Positions 56,926-63,967 of a stretch of 63,967 nt of DNA are shown here, in pieces. The translations under genes were made by a program, and so were the position numbers. Source of the DNA: Leisingera sp. ANG-M1. GTDB lineage: Bacteria; Pseudomonadota; Alphaproteobacteria; Rhodobacterales; Rhodobacteraceae. Under the pieces are notes generated by a model, which was not told the origin of the DNA, did not search any database, and saw nothing but the letters and a program-made list of their open reading frames with translations. Every line of letters starts with the position of its first letter. Positions within the stretch are counted from its first letter, which is position 1. Location: positions 1 through 63,967 of the forward strand of contig NZ_JWLC01000010.1 of the NCBI RefSeq assembly GCF_000813745.1. The letters are read 5' to 3'.

Positions 56926-58071
56926 ATGACCACATTCGAGGACCGCCTGACCGCGCTGCGCCGCGATTTCCACCGCCACCCGGAGCTTGGTTTCGAGGAA
57001 CACCGCACCATGGCCAAGGTGGCGGCGCATCTGCGCGGCCTCGGGCTGGAGGTGCATGAAGGTGCAGGCGTGGTTGGCCTGCTGCGCTGCGGCCAGGGCA
57101 ACCGGGCAATCGGGCTGCGGGCCGATATGGACGCGCTGCCGATCGATGAGATCTCCACTCACAACTATGTCTCGGAAACACCGGGCAAAATGCACGCCTG
57201 CGGTCATGATGGCCATATGGCGATGCTGCTGGGCGCTGCGGAACGGCTGGCACAGGAGCAGGGCTTTGACGGCACCGTGGTCTTCCTCTTCCAGCCAAAC
57301 GAGGAGCACGGGCTGGGCGCGCAGGCGATGATCGCCGAGGGCGTGCTGGAAAAATTCCCGATCGAAGAGGTCTATGCCATCCATAACCTGCCAGGTGCGC
57401 CGGTGGGGCAGGTCTCGACCCGGGCAGGCCAGATCTGCAACAGCGAAAGCCTGTTTGAAATCTCGATCAAGGGGCAGGGCGGCCATGCCTCGATGCCGCA
57501 GACGGGCGTGGATGCGATCACTGTCGGGGCAGAGATGGTTCTGGCGCTGCAGACCATCGTCTCGCGCAAGCTGGCGCCGGGGGCGGGGGCCGTGGTTTCG
57601 GTCACCGAATTCCTGACCAACGGCCAGCGAAATGTGCTGCCGGGCCATGCGGTGCTGAAGGGCGATGTGCGGGCGCGGGTGCCTGAAGACCGCAAGGCGG
57701 TTGAGCGGTTTATGCGCCAGATTGCCGCCGGGGTTGCTGCCACCCATGGGGTGGAGACTGAGGTGACCTTCAATACCGAATTTGTGGAAGCCATCAACGC
57801 AGAAGGCCCGGCTGAGGCCGTCTACCGCGCGGGTGAAGCCGCGGGCTTTGAGGTGATCCGCAACCGGCCTCCGATGAGTTTCTCCGAGGACTTCGCCTAT
57901 TTCGCGGAAGCGGTGCCGGGCTGCTTCCTGCTGTTGGGCAACGGCGAAGAGGGCCCCAACGGCCAGCCGCTGCATTCAGCGGATTATGATTTCAACGACG
58001 CTCTGCTGCCGATCGGCGCCGAGTTCTGGGTGCAGCTGGTCCGTGACCGGCTGCCAGCGGGAAAGGACTGA
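56926..58071 (+). CDS. M20 family amidohydrolase (HipO-like)
   Basis: 381 residues. Metal-binding CGHDGHMAMLL and PNEEHGLGA, plus FRRDFHRHPELGFEE-like RRDFHRHPELGFEEH at the start. Such enzymes release acyl groups from N-acyl amino acids. GGAGAG precedes the ATG. Stop lies 2 bp before the next gene; with it begins a four-gene catabolic operon. Confidence 0.92.
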   Translation: MTTFEDRLTALRRDFHRHPELGFEEHRTMAKVAAHLRGLGLEVHEGAGVVGLLRCGQGNRAIGLRADMDALPIDEISTHNYVSETPGKMHACGHDGHMAMLLGAAERLAQEQGFDGTVVFLFQPNEEHGLGAQAMIAEGVLEKFPIEEVYAIHNLPGAPVGQVSTRAGQICNSESLFEISIKGQGGHASMPQTGVDAITVGAEMVLALQTIVSRKLAPGAGAVVSVTEFLTNGQRNVLPGHAVLKGDVRARVPEDRKAVERFMRQIAAGVAATHGVETEVTFNTEFVEAINAEGPAEAVYRAGEAAGFEVIRNRPPMSFSEDFAYFAEAVPGCFLLLGNGEEGPNGQPLHSADYDFNDALLPIGAEFWVQLVRDRLPAGKD

Positions 58072-58073
58072 CT

Positions 58074-59264
58074 ATGTTTGAGAAATTTGCAGTGGCGATG
58101 AGCCATGCGGCAGGAAGCCCCAAGGCCGGCGAAGCGGCCTATACCGTGCTGTCCGAACAGGATTTCGGAAACGCTCAGGCGGAGATCACCGCGTGGGAGG
58201 GCTATGAAGCAACGCCGCTGGTTTCGCTGGCCGGACTGGCGGGTAAGGTCGGCATTGGCCGTATCGATTACAAACATGAGGGCCCGCGGTTCGGCTTGGG
58301 CAGCTTCAAGGCATTGGGCGGATCTTATGCGGCGTTGAGGGTGCTGCAGCGGGAACTGAGCGCGCAGCTGGGCCGGGACGTCAGCCTGGAATCCATCCGC
58401 AAGGGCGAGCATAGGGAAGCCTGCGCCGGGATCACACTGGTGTCTGCCACCGATGGAAACCACGGCCGTTCGCTGGCCTGGGGCTGCCAGCGGTTCGGCG
58501 CGCCCTGCCGTATCTACATCCACGCCGAAGTCAGCGAAGGCCGTGCCGTGGCGATGCGCGAACTGGGCGCCGAGGTGATCCGGATCACCGGAGATTATGA
58601 CGAGTCGGTGCTGCTGGCCAAGAAGGAAGCGGAGGAGAACGGCTGGTTCGTGGTCTCCGATACCTCCTGGGAGGGCTACACCGAGCCGCCGCGCGACGTG
58701 ATGGCCGGCTACAGCGTAATGACCCGTGAGGCCTGTGAATCTCTCGAGCAGGCGCCCACACATGTGTTCCTGCAGGGCGGTGTTGGCGGCCTGGCGGCCT
58801 CGGTCGCGGCCGGTCTGCGCCAGTACTATGGGGAAAATTCCCCGCAGGTGGTGATCGTAGAGCCAGAGCTGGCCGCTTGCCTGTTCGACAGTGCCCGCAA
58901 CGGCAAGGCGACCAACTTTGCCATTCAGGAGGAGACCATCATGGCGGGCCTTTCCTGTGGCGAACCGTCGGAAATGGCTTGGGAGATCCTGGCCGAGGAG
59001 TCTTCGGACTTCCTGACCATCCCGGACAGCATCGTGGCCCCAACCGTGCGGCTGCTGGCCAATTCTGAGACCGGCGATCCCGTGGTTGAAGCCGGCGAAA
59101 GCGCGGTGGCAGGGCTGGCTGCTGTCATAGCGGCTTGTCAGTCGGCAGAGATGAAGGGCACCCTGGGACTGGATGCAGAGTCTCGCGTGCTGCTGATCGG
59201 ATCCGAAGGCGTGACCGACCCGGCAATCTTTGCCGCGATCATGGAAGGCAAAGACCATGTCTGA
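58074..59264 (+). CDS. dpaL: Diaminopropionate ammonia-lyase
   Basis: 396 residues, PLP enzyme converting 2,3-diaminopropionate to pyruvate and two ammonia. The Schiff-base Lys is in GLGSFKALGGSYA, the phosphate-contact region in FLQGGVGGLAAS, and ATDGNHGRSLAWG is conserved. Overlaps the next gene by 8 bp. The closest relatives in E. coli would be YgeX. Confidence 0.92.
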   Translation: MFEKFAVAMSHAAGSPKAGEAAYTVLSEQDFGNAQAEITAWEGYEATPLVSLAGLAGKVGIGRIDYKHEGPRFGLGSFKALGGSYAALRVLQRELSAQLGRDVSLESIRKGEHREACAGITLVSATDGNHGRSLAWGCQRFGAPCRIYIHAEVSEGRAVAMRELGAEVIRITGDYDESVLLAKKEAEENGWFVVSDTSWEGYTEPPRDVMAGYSVMTREACESLEQAPTHVFLQGGVGGLAASVAAGLRQYYGENSPQVVIVEPELAACLFDSARNGKATNFAIQEETIMAGLSCGEPSEMAWEILAEESSDFLTIPDSIVAPTVRLLANSETGDPVVEAGESAVAGLAAVIAACQSAEMKGTLGLDAESRVLLIGSEGVTDPAIFAAIMEGKDHV

Positions 59265-60435
59265 GGCGCCTGTGCGCGGGTTTCCGGAGGCGGAGTTCGC
59301 CGCCCGGACCGAAAAGGCACAGGCACTGATGGCGCAGCAGGGGCTCGATGGGTTGCTGCTGCTGACCGAGCCGGAGGTGCGCTATTTCAGCGGTTTCCAC
59401 ACGTTGTTCTGGCAAAGCCCGACCCGGCCCTGGTTCCTGTTTGTGCCGCCTGAGGGCAAACCAATTGCGATCATCCCGGAGATCGGCGCCGACCTGATGC
59501 GCCGCACCTGGATCGAGGACATCCGCACCTGGAGCGCACCTGCGCCCGAGAACGATGGCCTCAGCTTGCTGACAGAGCTGCTTTCGTCGATTGCCGGGCG
59601 AGGCGGCTCGATCGGGGTGATGAAGGGCCATGAGACCGCACTCAGGATGCCCCTGGGCGACTATGAACGGCTGATGGCCGGTCTGCCGGGGCTGAAGGTG
59701 GCAGACGCAACCCCGCTGGTGCGCAGCCTGCGGATGGTAAAGTCCGCAGCCGAGATCGAAAAATTGCACCATATCTGCGACATCGGCTCGCGGACCTTTG
59801 CGCGGGTGCCGGAATTCGCCCACGAAGGCCAGCCGTTCGAGGACCTGTTCCGCGCCTTCCGCCGCGAAGCGCTGGCGCAGGGGGCGGATGATGTGCCTTA
59901 TCTGGTCGGGGGTGCTGATCAGGGCGGCTACAGCGATGTAATTTCTCCGCCGACGAGCCGCCCACTGGAGGCGGGGGACATCGTGATGCTGGATACCGGC
60001 GCCACCTGGGACGGATATTTCTGCGACTTCGACCGCAATTTTGCCATTGGCCGGGCCGATGACTTGTCGCGCCGGGCCTATGATGTGTTGTGGCGGGCGA
60101 CGGAGGCCGGGATTGCCGCGGCCAAACCGGGTGCCACCTGCCGGGAGCTGTTCCAGGCGATGCAGGCGGTGATTGCGGAAATGGACGATCAGGGCGGCGA
60201 CGTGGGGCGGCTGGGCCACGGGTTGGGGATGCAGCTGACCGAGTGGCCCTCGCATGCGGCATTCGACCAGACAGTGATCGAGGAGAACATGGTGCTGACG
60301 CTTGAGCCCTCGCTCGGCTATGGTGACGGCCATATCATGGTGCATGAGGAAAACATCGTGGTCCGCGCAGGTGGCGCTGAATTGCTGACAACGCGCGCCG
60401 CCTCTGAGCTGCCGGTGATCTGGAGGAGAACTTGA
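59257..60435 (+). CDS. M24 family peptidase/creatinase-like hydrolase
   Basis: 392 residues. N-terminal creatinase domain, then the pita-bread metal site: LDTGATWDGYFCDFDRNF (two Asp), GRLGHGLGMQLTEWP (His), LTLEPS and VHEENIVV (two Glu). Could be an Xaa-Pro peptidase or, given its neighbours, a ring-opening hydrolase in the manner of ectoine hydrolase. Starts inside the end of dpaL. Confidence 0.9.
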   Translation: MSEAPVRGFPEAEFAARTEKAQALMAQQGLDGLLLLTEPEVRYFSGFHTLFWQSPTRPWFLFVPPEGKPIAIIPEIGADLMRRTWIEDIRTWSAPAPENDGLSLLTELLSSIAGRGGSIGVMKGHETALRMPLGDYERLMAGLPGLKVADATPLVRSLRMVKSAAEIEKLHHICDIGSRTFARVPEFAHEGQPFEDLFRAFRREALAQGADDVPYLVGGADQGGYSDVISPPTSRPLEAGDIVMLDTGATWDGYFCDFDRNFAIGRADDLSRRAYDVLWRATEAGIAAAKPGATCRELFQAMQAVIAEMDDQGGDVGRLGHGLGMQLTEWPSHAAFDQTVIEENMVLTLEPSLGYGDGHIMVHEENIVVRAGGAELLTTRAASELPVIWRRT

Positions 60436-60438
60436 TCC

Positions 60439-61194
60439 ATGAAGCTCCCTTTTGACACAGATGCAGGCATCGGCACCCGCGCCACTTTGGGCGTGATTGT
60501 GCTGGAAACCGACGAGACGCTGGAGGCGGAGTTCTCCCGGATGACAGCGCAGGAAGGGGTGGCGCTTTATCACAGCCGCATCCCGATGGTGCCGGATATC
60601 CGCCCGGAGACGCTGGCGCTGATGCAGGCGGATCTGCCCGCGTCGGCCCGGCTGTTCCCGTCATCTCTGGACTTCGATGTGATCGGGTACGGCTGCACTT
60701 CGGCGTCGACAGTGATTGGTTCGGATAAGGTGGCGAAAGCGGTGCGAACCGTTCTTCCTGATGTCAAAGTGACCGACCCGCTGGCGGCGATCATCGCCGC
60801 AGGCAAGGTGCTGGGCGCGGCGCGGCTAGGATTTGTCACGCCCTATCTGCCCGAGGTGTCGGCGCAGATGCGCGGCAAGCTGGAGGAGGCGGGGTTCTCG
60901 ATTGCGGGTTTCGGCTCGTTTGAGGAAATGGACGACCGGGTGGTCGCCCGCATCTCGGAAGCGTCCATATCGGAGGCCGCCAAACAGGTGGCCCAGCAGG
61001 AGGATTGCGACGCCATTGTGATCTCCTGCACCAATCTGCGTTGCCTGCGTGTAATCCCGGTAATCGAGGAGGCGACAGGTGTGCCTGTGATTTCCAGCAA
61101 CCAGGCGCTGGCCTGGCACATGCTGCGGCTGGCGGGGGTTGAGGGCGCCATGCCTCAATTCGGCAAGCTGTTCAGCCATGCCTTGAGCAATTGA
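60439..61194 (+). CDS. Asp/Glu racemase superfamily protein (maleate isomerase-like)
   Basis: 251 residues with two catalytic-type Cys: YGCTSASTVIG and VISCTNLRCLRVI. This pattern is shared by maleate isomerase, arylmalonate decarboxylase and EutA of ectoine catabolism. Three bp after the M24 gene. Likely isomerises or decarboxylates an intermediate. Confidence 0.88.
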   Translation: MKLPFDTDAGIGTRATLGVIVLETDETLEAEFSRMTAQEGVALYHSRIPMVPDIRPETLALMQADLPASARLFPSSLDFDVIGYGCTSASTVIGSDKVAKAVRTVLPDVKVTDPLAAIIAAGKVLGAARLGFVTPYLPEVSAQMRGKLEEAGFSIAGFGSFEEMDDRVVARISEASISEAAKQVAQQEDCDAIVISCTNLRCLRVIPVIEEATGVPVISSNQALAWHMLRLAGVEGAMPQFGKLFSHALSN

Positions 61195-61316
61195 AATGGA
61201 CCTCGGAAGCAGGTCGCGGCGGGTTTATGGCCGGGTCTAAAGCGCGCTTGTAATTCTCTCGCGGATCACGACAGATTGCCTGTCAGAGTTTGATTCGAGC
61301 CTGCAAGGATGCCCGG

Positions 61317-62888
61317 ATGCCCGCCACCCGTTCCGCGACCCGCCCCGCAACCCGCAACGTCCTGTTCATCATCATCGACCAACTGCGCGCCGACTGCGTG
61401 TTCGGCGCCATGGCCGAACATGTGGAGCTGCCCAACGTCCGCGCCTTCATGAAGGAGGCGGTGTCGTTCAAGCGGCATTTTTCGGTGACCAACCCCTGCG
61501 GGCCCTCGCGTGCCTCGATCCTGACCGGGCAATACGCGATGAACCACCGCTCGGTCCGCAACGGCGCGCCGCTGCGCCATGATACGCCCAACATTGCCAC
61601 TGAAATGCGCAAGGCCGGCTATATGCCGATGCTGTTCGGCTATACCGATACCTCGCAGGACCCGCGGGCCTTTGATGCCAACGACCCGGCGCTCAGAACC
61701 TATGAATTCCCGATGAACGGGTTTCACGAGATGACCGAGATGCGGATGGAGATGTCCTATCCGTGGCAGTCGCATCTGATGAACCAGGGCTATGAATTCG
61801 AAAACTATTGGGACGTCTACAAGCCGGTCTCGCCCGATGGCGGCGCGCCCAAGCTGAACGATCCGGCGCTTTATGCCGCCGAGGATAGCGACACCGCCTT
61901 CCTGACCAATTCCTTTCTGGGCAAGATGACTGCCTATCACAAGGAAAGCTGGTTTGCGCATCTGACCTATATCCGGCCGCATCCGCCGCTGGTGGCGCCG
62001 GCGCCGTACAACACCATGTATGATCCGGCTTCGCTGCCGCTTCCGGAGCGGCTGGGCTCGCCGGAAGCAGAGTGTGAACAGCATCCGTTCTTTGACCCGG
62101 TGCTGCGCAAAAGCACGATTGCAGGGTTTGTGGAAGGTTTCCCGGATCTGGAGCCGACGGACGAAAACATCCGTATCCTGTGCTCGGTCTACCTGGGCCT
62201 GGCCACCGAGGTCGATCACCACATCGGGCGGGTGGTGCAGTTCCTGAAAGATACGGGCCAGTATGACGACACCATGGTGGTGATCACCGCCGATCATGGC
62301 GAGATGCTGGGCGACCGGCACTCCTGGGGCAAGATGACGGTCTATGACGCCGCCTATCACACGCCGCTGATCATCCGGATGCCAGGCAATGAAGCGAATG
62401 CAGGCGCCTGCCTGACGGAGATCACCGAGTCGATCGACGTGACGCCGACCATTCTGGACTGGGTCGGGCAGGAGATCCCGAACTCGATGGACGGGCGCTC
62501 GCTTTTGCCGCTGCTTCGGGGGGATGTGCCGCAGGATTGGCGGCAGTATTCCTTCTCGGAGCTGGACTTTGCGGAACCGCTAAAGCCAACGCTGTGGCAG
62601 GAGGCGCTCGGCACATCGCCAAGCGACAGCTGTTTGGGCATCCTGCGCGATGAACGTTTCACCTTGGTGGAGTTTGCCGCCGACCTGTCGCCGATGCTGT
62701 TTGATGCACAAGGGCAGGGCGAGCTGGAAAATGTGGCAGGAAAACCGGAATATGCCGCCGACCTCAACCGGCTGACCCGGATGATGCTGCGGCACCGGAT
62801 GAGGAATATGGACCACACGCTGTCGCTGACCTCGATCACCCCTGAAGGCGCGCGCGGCCTGTCCCGGTTTGCAGGGCAGCGCTCTTAA
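61317..62888 (+). CDS. Sulfatase superfamily hydrolase (phosphonate monoester hydrolase-like)
   Basis: 523 residues. Formylglycine site PCGPSRASILTG (CxPSR). Metal residues lie in IIDQLRADC and ITADHGEMLGDRHSWGK, and a long insertion follows the active site as in PMH/arylsulfatases. The size and lack of a signal peptide favour a cytoplasmic PMH type. It needs a formylglycine-generating enzyme, not seen in the window. ATG at 61317; a TTG at 61290 is possible. Followed by a bidirectional terminator. Confidence 0.87.
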   Translation: MPATRSATRPATRNVLFIIIDQLRADCVFGAMAEHVELPNVRAFMKEAVSFKRHFSVTNPCGPSRASILTGQYAMNHRSVRNGAPLRHDTPNIATEMRKAGYMPMLFGYTDTSQDPRAFDANDPALRTYEFPMNGFHEMTEMRMEMSYPWQSHLMNQGYEFENYWDVYKPVSPDGGAPKLNDPALYAAEDSDTAFLTNSFLGKMTAYHKESWFAHLTYIRPHPPLVAPAPYNTMYDPASLPLPERLGSPEAECEQHPFFDPVLRKSTIAGFVEGFPDLEPTDENIRILCSVYLGLATEVDHHIGRVVQFLKDTGQYDDTMVVITADHGEMLGDRHSWGKMTVYDAAYHTPLIIRMPGNEANAGACLTEITESIDVTPTILDWVGQEIPNSMDGRSLLPLLRGDVPQDWRQYSFSELDFAEPLKPTLWQEALGTSPSDSCLGILRDERFTLVEFAADLSPMLFDAQGQGELENVAGKPEYAADLNRLTRMMLRHRMRNMDHTLSLTSITPEGARGLSRFAGQRS

Positions 62889-62920
62889 GGACTGCTGAAG
62901 CCGGTTGCGGAGGGCAAACG

Positions 62921-62960
62921 AAAAGAGCCCGGCTCCTTGAGCGGGAACCGGGCTCTTTTT
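62921..62960. terminator. Bidirectional intrinsic terminator
   Basis: 12-bp stem AAAAGAGCCCGG/CCGGGCTCTTTT with a 15-nt loop and a T-run on both strands. Serves the sulfatase gene and the convergent RTX gene. Confidence 0.9.
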
Positions 62961-62974
62961 CGGTTTTGCAAGCG

Positions 62975-63967
62975 TTACATGAACCAGTCTGCAGTGAGCT
63001 CGGCGTCTGCCTTGACACCTTTGAGATAGGCGATTTGCAGCGCGTCTTCACCGCCTTCGCCATCGGCATCGAACTCCAGCCAGTTCTGGCGGTCGCCGCT
63101 CAGGGCCAGCTGGCCGCTGGACAGGGCATCGTCCAGATTGGTGCCCAGGTCCAGCAGCAGCCCGTCGATGTCAATCTTGTCTCCGTATTGCAGCTTGAAG
63201 TCGAGGATCGTGTCGCCGGCCTCTGACGCCGAGTTGAAGACAAAGACATCTGCATCGCGGCCGCCCTTGAGTATGTCGGCGCCATCCCCACCTACGATCC
63301 GGTCCTGGCCGCCGCCGCCGTCGACAGAGTCATTGCCGTCGCCGCCCGAGAGGATGTCGTCGTCGTTGTCCCCCTTGATGGTGTCATTGCCGGAGCCGCC
63401 ATCCACAGTGTCAGCGCCATTGCCGCCTTTCACCTGGTCGTTTCCGGCGCCGCCGTCCACCAGGTCATTGTCGTTGCCGCCGTCAAGCTTGTCGTCACCG
63501 GCCCCGCCGGACAGTGTATCCTCACCGTTGCCGCCCTTGATCTGGTCGGTCCCGCTGCCGGCGGTCAGCTCGTCGTTGCCGTCGCCGCCATCCAGCCTGT
63601 TGTTGCCGTTGCCGGCATCCACTGTGTCATCGCCTTTCTGAGCTTTGATGTTGTCATCGCCGCTGCCGCTGGTGACCAGGTCGTTGCCGTGGCCGCTGTC
63701 GATCTTGTTGTTGCCATCGCCAGCGTCCAGAGTGTCATGCCCGTCGCCTGACTTGAGCTGGTCCTTGCCGCTGCCGGTGATGAGAACGTCATTCCCGTTG
63801 CCGCCAAAGACTCTGTTGTCGCCATCGCCGGCATTCATGGTGTCGTCGCCATCGCCGCCTTTGAGCTGGTCCTTACCGCTGCCGCTGGTCATTACGTCGT
63901 CGCCAGTGCCGCCTTCCAGCTTGTTGTCGCCGTCGCCGGCGTTCATGGTGTCGTTGCCGTCGCCGCC
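62975..63967 (-). CDS. RTX calcium-binding repeat protein (5' part outside window)
   Basis: The frame is open to the last base of the window, so at least 330 residues are the C-terminal part of a longer protein. From the edge to ~63299 it consists of GGxGxDx nonapeptides that bind Ca2+ as β-rolls, in 36-residue groups of four. A ~100-residue C-terminal region (DADVFVFNSASEAGDTILDF, ending TADWFM) looks like a type I secretion signal. Probably a secreted or surface protein; the functional N-terminal domain cannot be seen. Confidence 0.9.
   Translation of the reverse strand, partial: GGDGNDTMNAGDGDNKLEGGTGDDVMTSGSGKDQLKGGDGDDTMNAGDGDNRVFGGNGNDVLITGSGKDQLKSGDGHDTLDAGDGNNKIDSGHGNDLVTSGSGDDNIKAQKGDDTVDAGNGNNRLDGGDGNDELTAGSGTDQIKGGNGEDTLSGGAGDDKLDGGNDNDLVDGGAGNDQVKGGNGADTVDGGSGNDTIKGDNDDDILSGGDGNDSVDGGGGQDRIVGGDGADILKGGRDADVFVFNSASEAGDTILDFKLQYGDKIDIDGLLLDLGTNLDDALSSGQLALSGDRQNWLEFDADGEGGEDALQIAYLKGVKADAELTADWFM
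63299..63967 (-). repeat. 108-bp tandem super-repeat coding RTX nonapeptides
   Basis: Six consecutive 36-residue units of four nonapeptides each, at 63946–63839, 63838–63731, 63730–63623, 63622–63515, 63514–63407 and 63406–63299. The first two copies are very similar (NAGDGDN...SGSGKDQLK in both); later ones diverge. The array continues past the window edge. Confidence 0.8.

Noticed and set aside
56926-61194. Direct assignment as the ectoine eut/doe cluster
   Set aside because: No EutC, no Ueh-type transporter, no AsnC regulator nearby, and the PLP enzyme matches diaminopropionate ammonia-lyase rather than EutB; kept only as an analogy.
63138-63641. Pro/Ser-rich plus-strand frame
   Set aside because: Antisense of RTX repeats; periodicity comes from the nonapeptides.
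63299-63967. Regularly spaced repeats considered as a CRISPR array
   Set aside because: Repeats are in frame, encode GGxGxD nonapeptides and have no unique spacers.

Overview
The window comes from a GC-rich alphaproteobacterium of the Roseobacter group (Rhodobacterales; Leisingera, Phaeobacter or Ruegeria-like). The evidence is the gene order murA–DUF2948–hisD–UPF0262–LMW phosphatase–infA–maf–RNase E/G–yacG–tRNA-Phe, a SAM/SAH riboswitch in front of metK (a class known mainly from Rhodobacterales), a CP4-like class II EPSP synthase, and very GC-rich coding with long antisense shadow frames. Most of it is chromosomal core; the accessory pieces are described below. Family assignments rest on motifs read by eye, as no database search was possible.

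Layout. 1–8.1 kb: a Na/Pi cotransporter (cut by the window edge), a DMT exporter, then a CHASE–PAS–PAS hybrid histidine kinase and a chemoreceptor on the minus strand. 8.5–20.1 kb: tRNA-Thr, the murA/hisD/infA/maf/rng/yacG housekeeping block with several inserted genes (SDR, NTF2-like, two GNATs, a coiled-coil protein, a nitrilase homologue), and tRNA-Phe. 20.1–21.1 kb: immediately 3' of tRNA-Phe lie relics of a tyrosine integrase, an IS5-type transposase end and a second integrase fragment.

21.4–30.4 kb: the most unusual part. A tightly coupled operon encodes a Ser/Thr kinase, an FHA protein with repeated AFFAD-like motifs, a PP2C phosphatase, three different dynamin-like or P-loop GTPases, and two small proteins that look like roadblock/LC7 (MglB-like) domains. 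This reads as a phospho-regulated GTPase or membrane-remodelling system. I know of no described system with this composition.

30.5–41.9 kb: a LysR regulator, an SDR and a DUF4345-like membrane protein, then a two-component system (minus strand) divergent from an RND efflux operon (lipoprotein TolC, adaptor, pump, MipA/OmpV). 42–51.7 kb: two uncharacterised genes, miaB, an OmpA-like protein and a lipoprotein sharing a CEHW motif, then phoH–ybeY–corC–lnt and riboswitch-controlled metK. 51.8–55.5 kb: a ClpP-like exported protein, trmB, aroA and cmk. 55.5–61.2 kb: a YHS protein, a small exported protein, and a catabolic operon (M20 amidohydrolase, diaminopropionate ammonia-lyase, M24 peptidase, Asp/Glu racemase-like). 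61.3–64 kb: a formylglycine sulfatase/phosphonate monoester hydrolase, and the C-terminal part of an RTX protein built of 36-residue super-repeats, cut by the window edge.

At least four copies of a dispersed intergenic repeat (GC-rich head plus a core like CCCCGGNNTATTT) follow stop codons at about 11.2, 12.65, 18.0 and 47.4 kb. No CRISPR array, rRNA or complete mobile element was seen.
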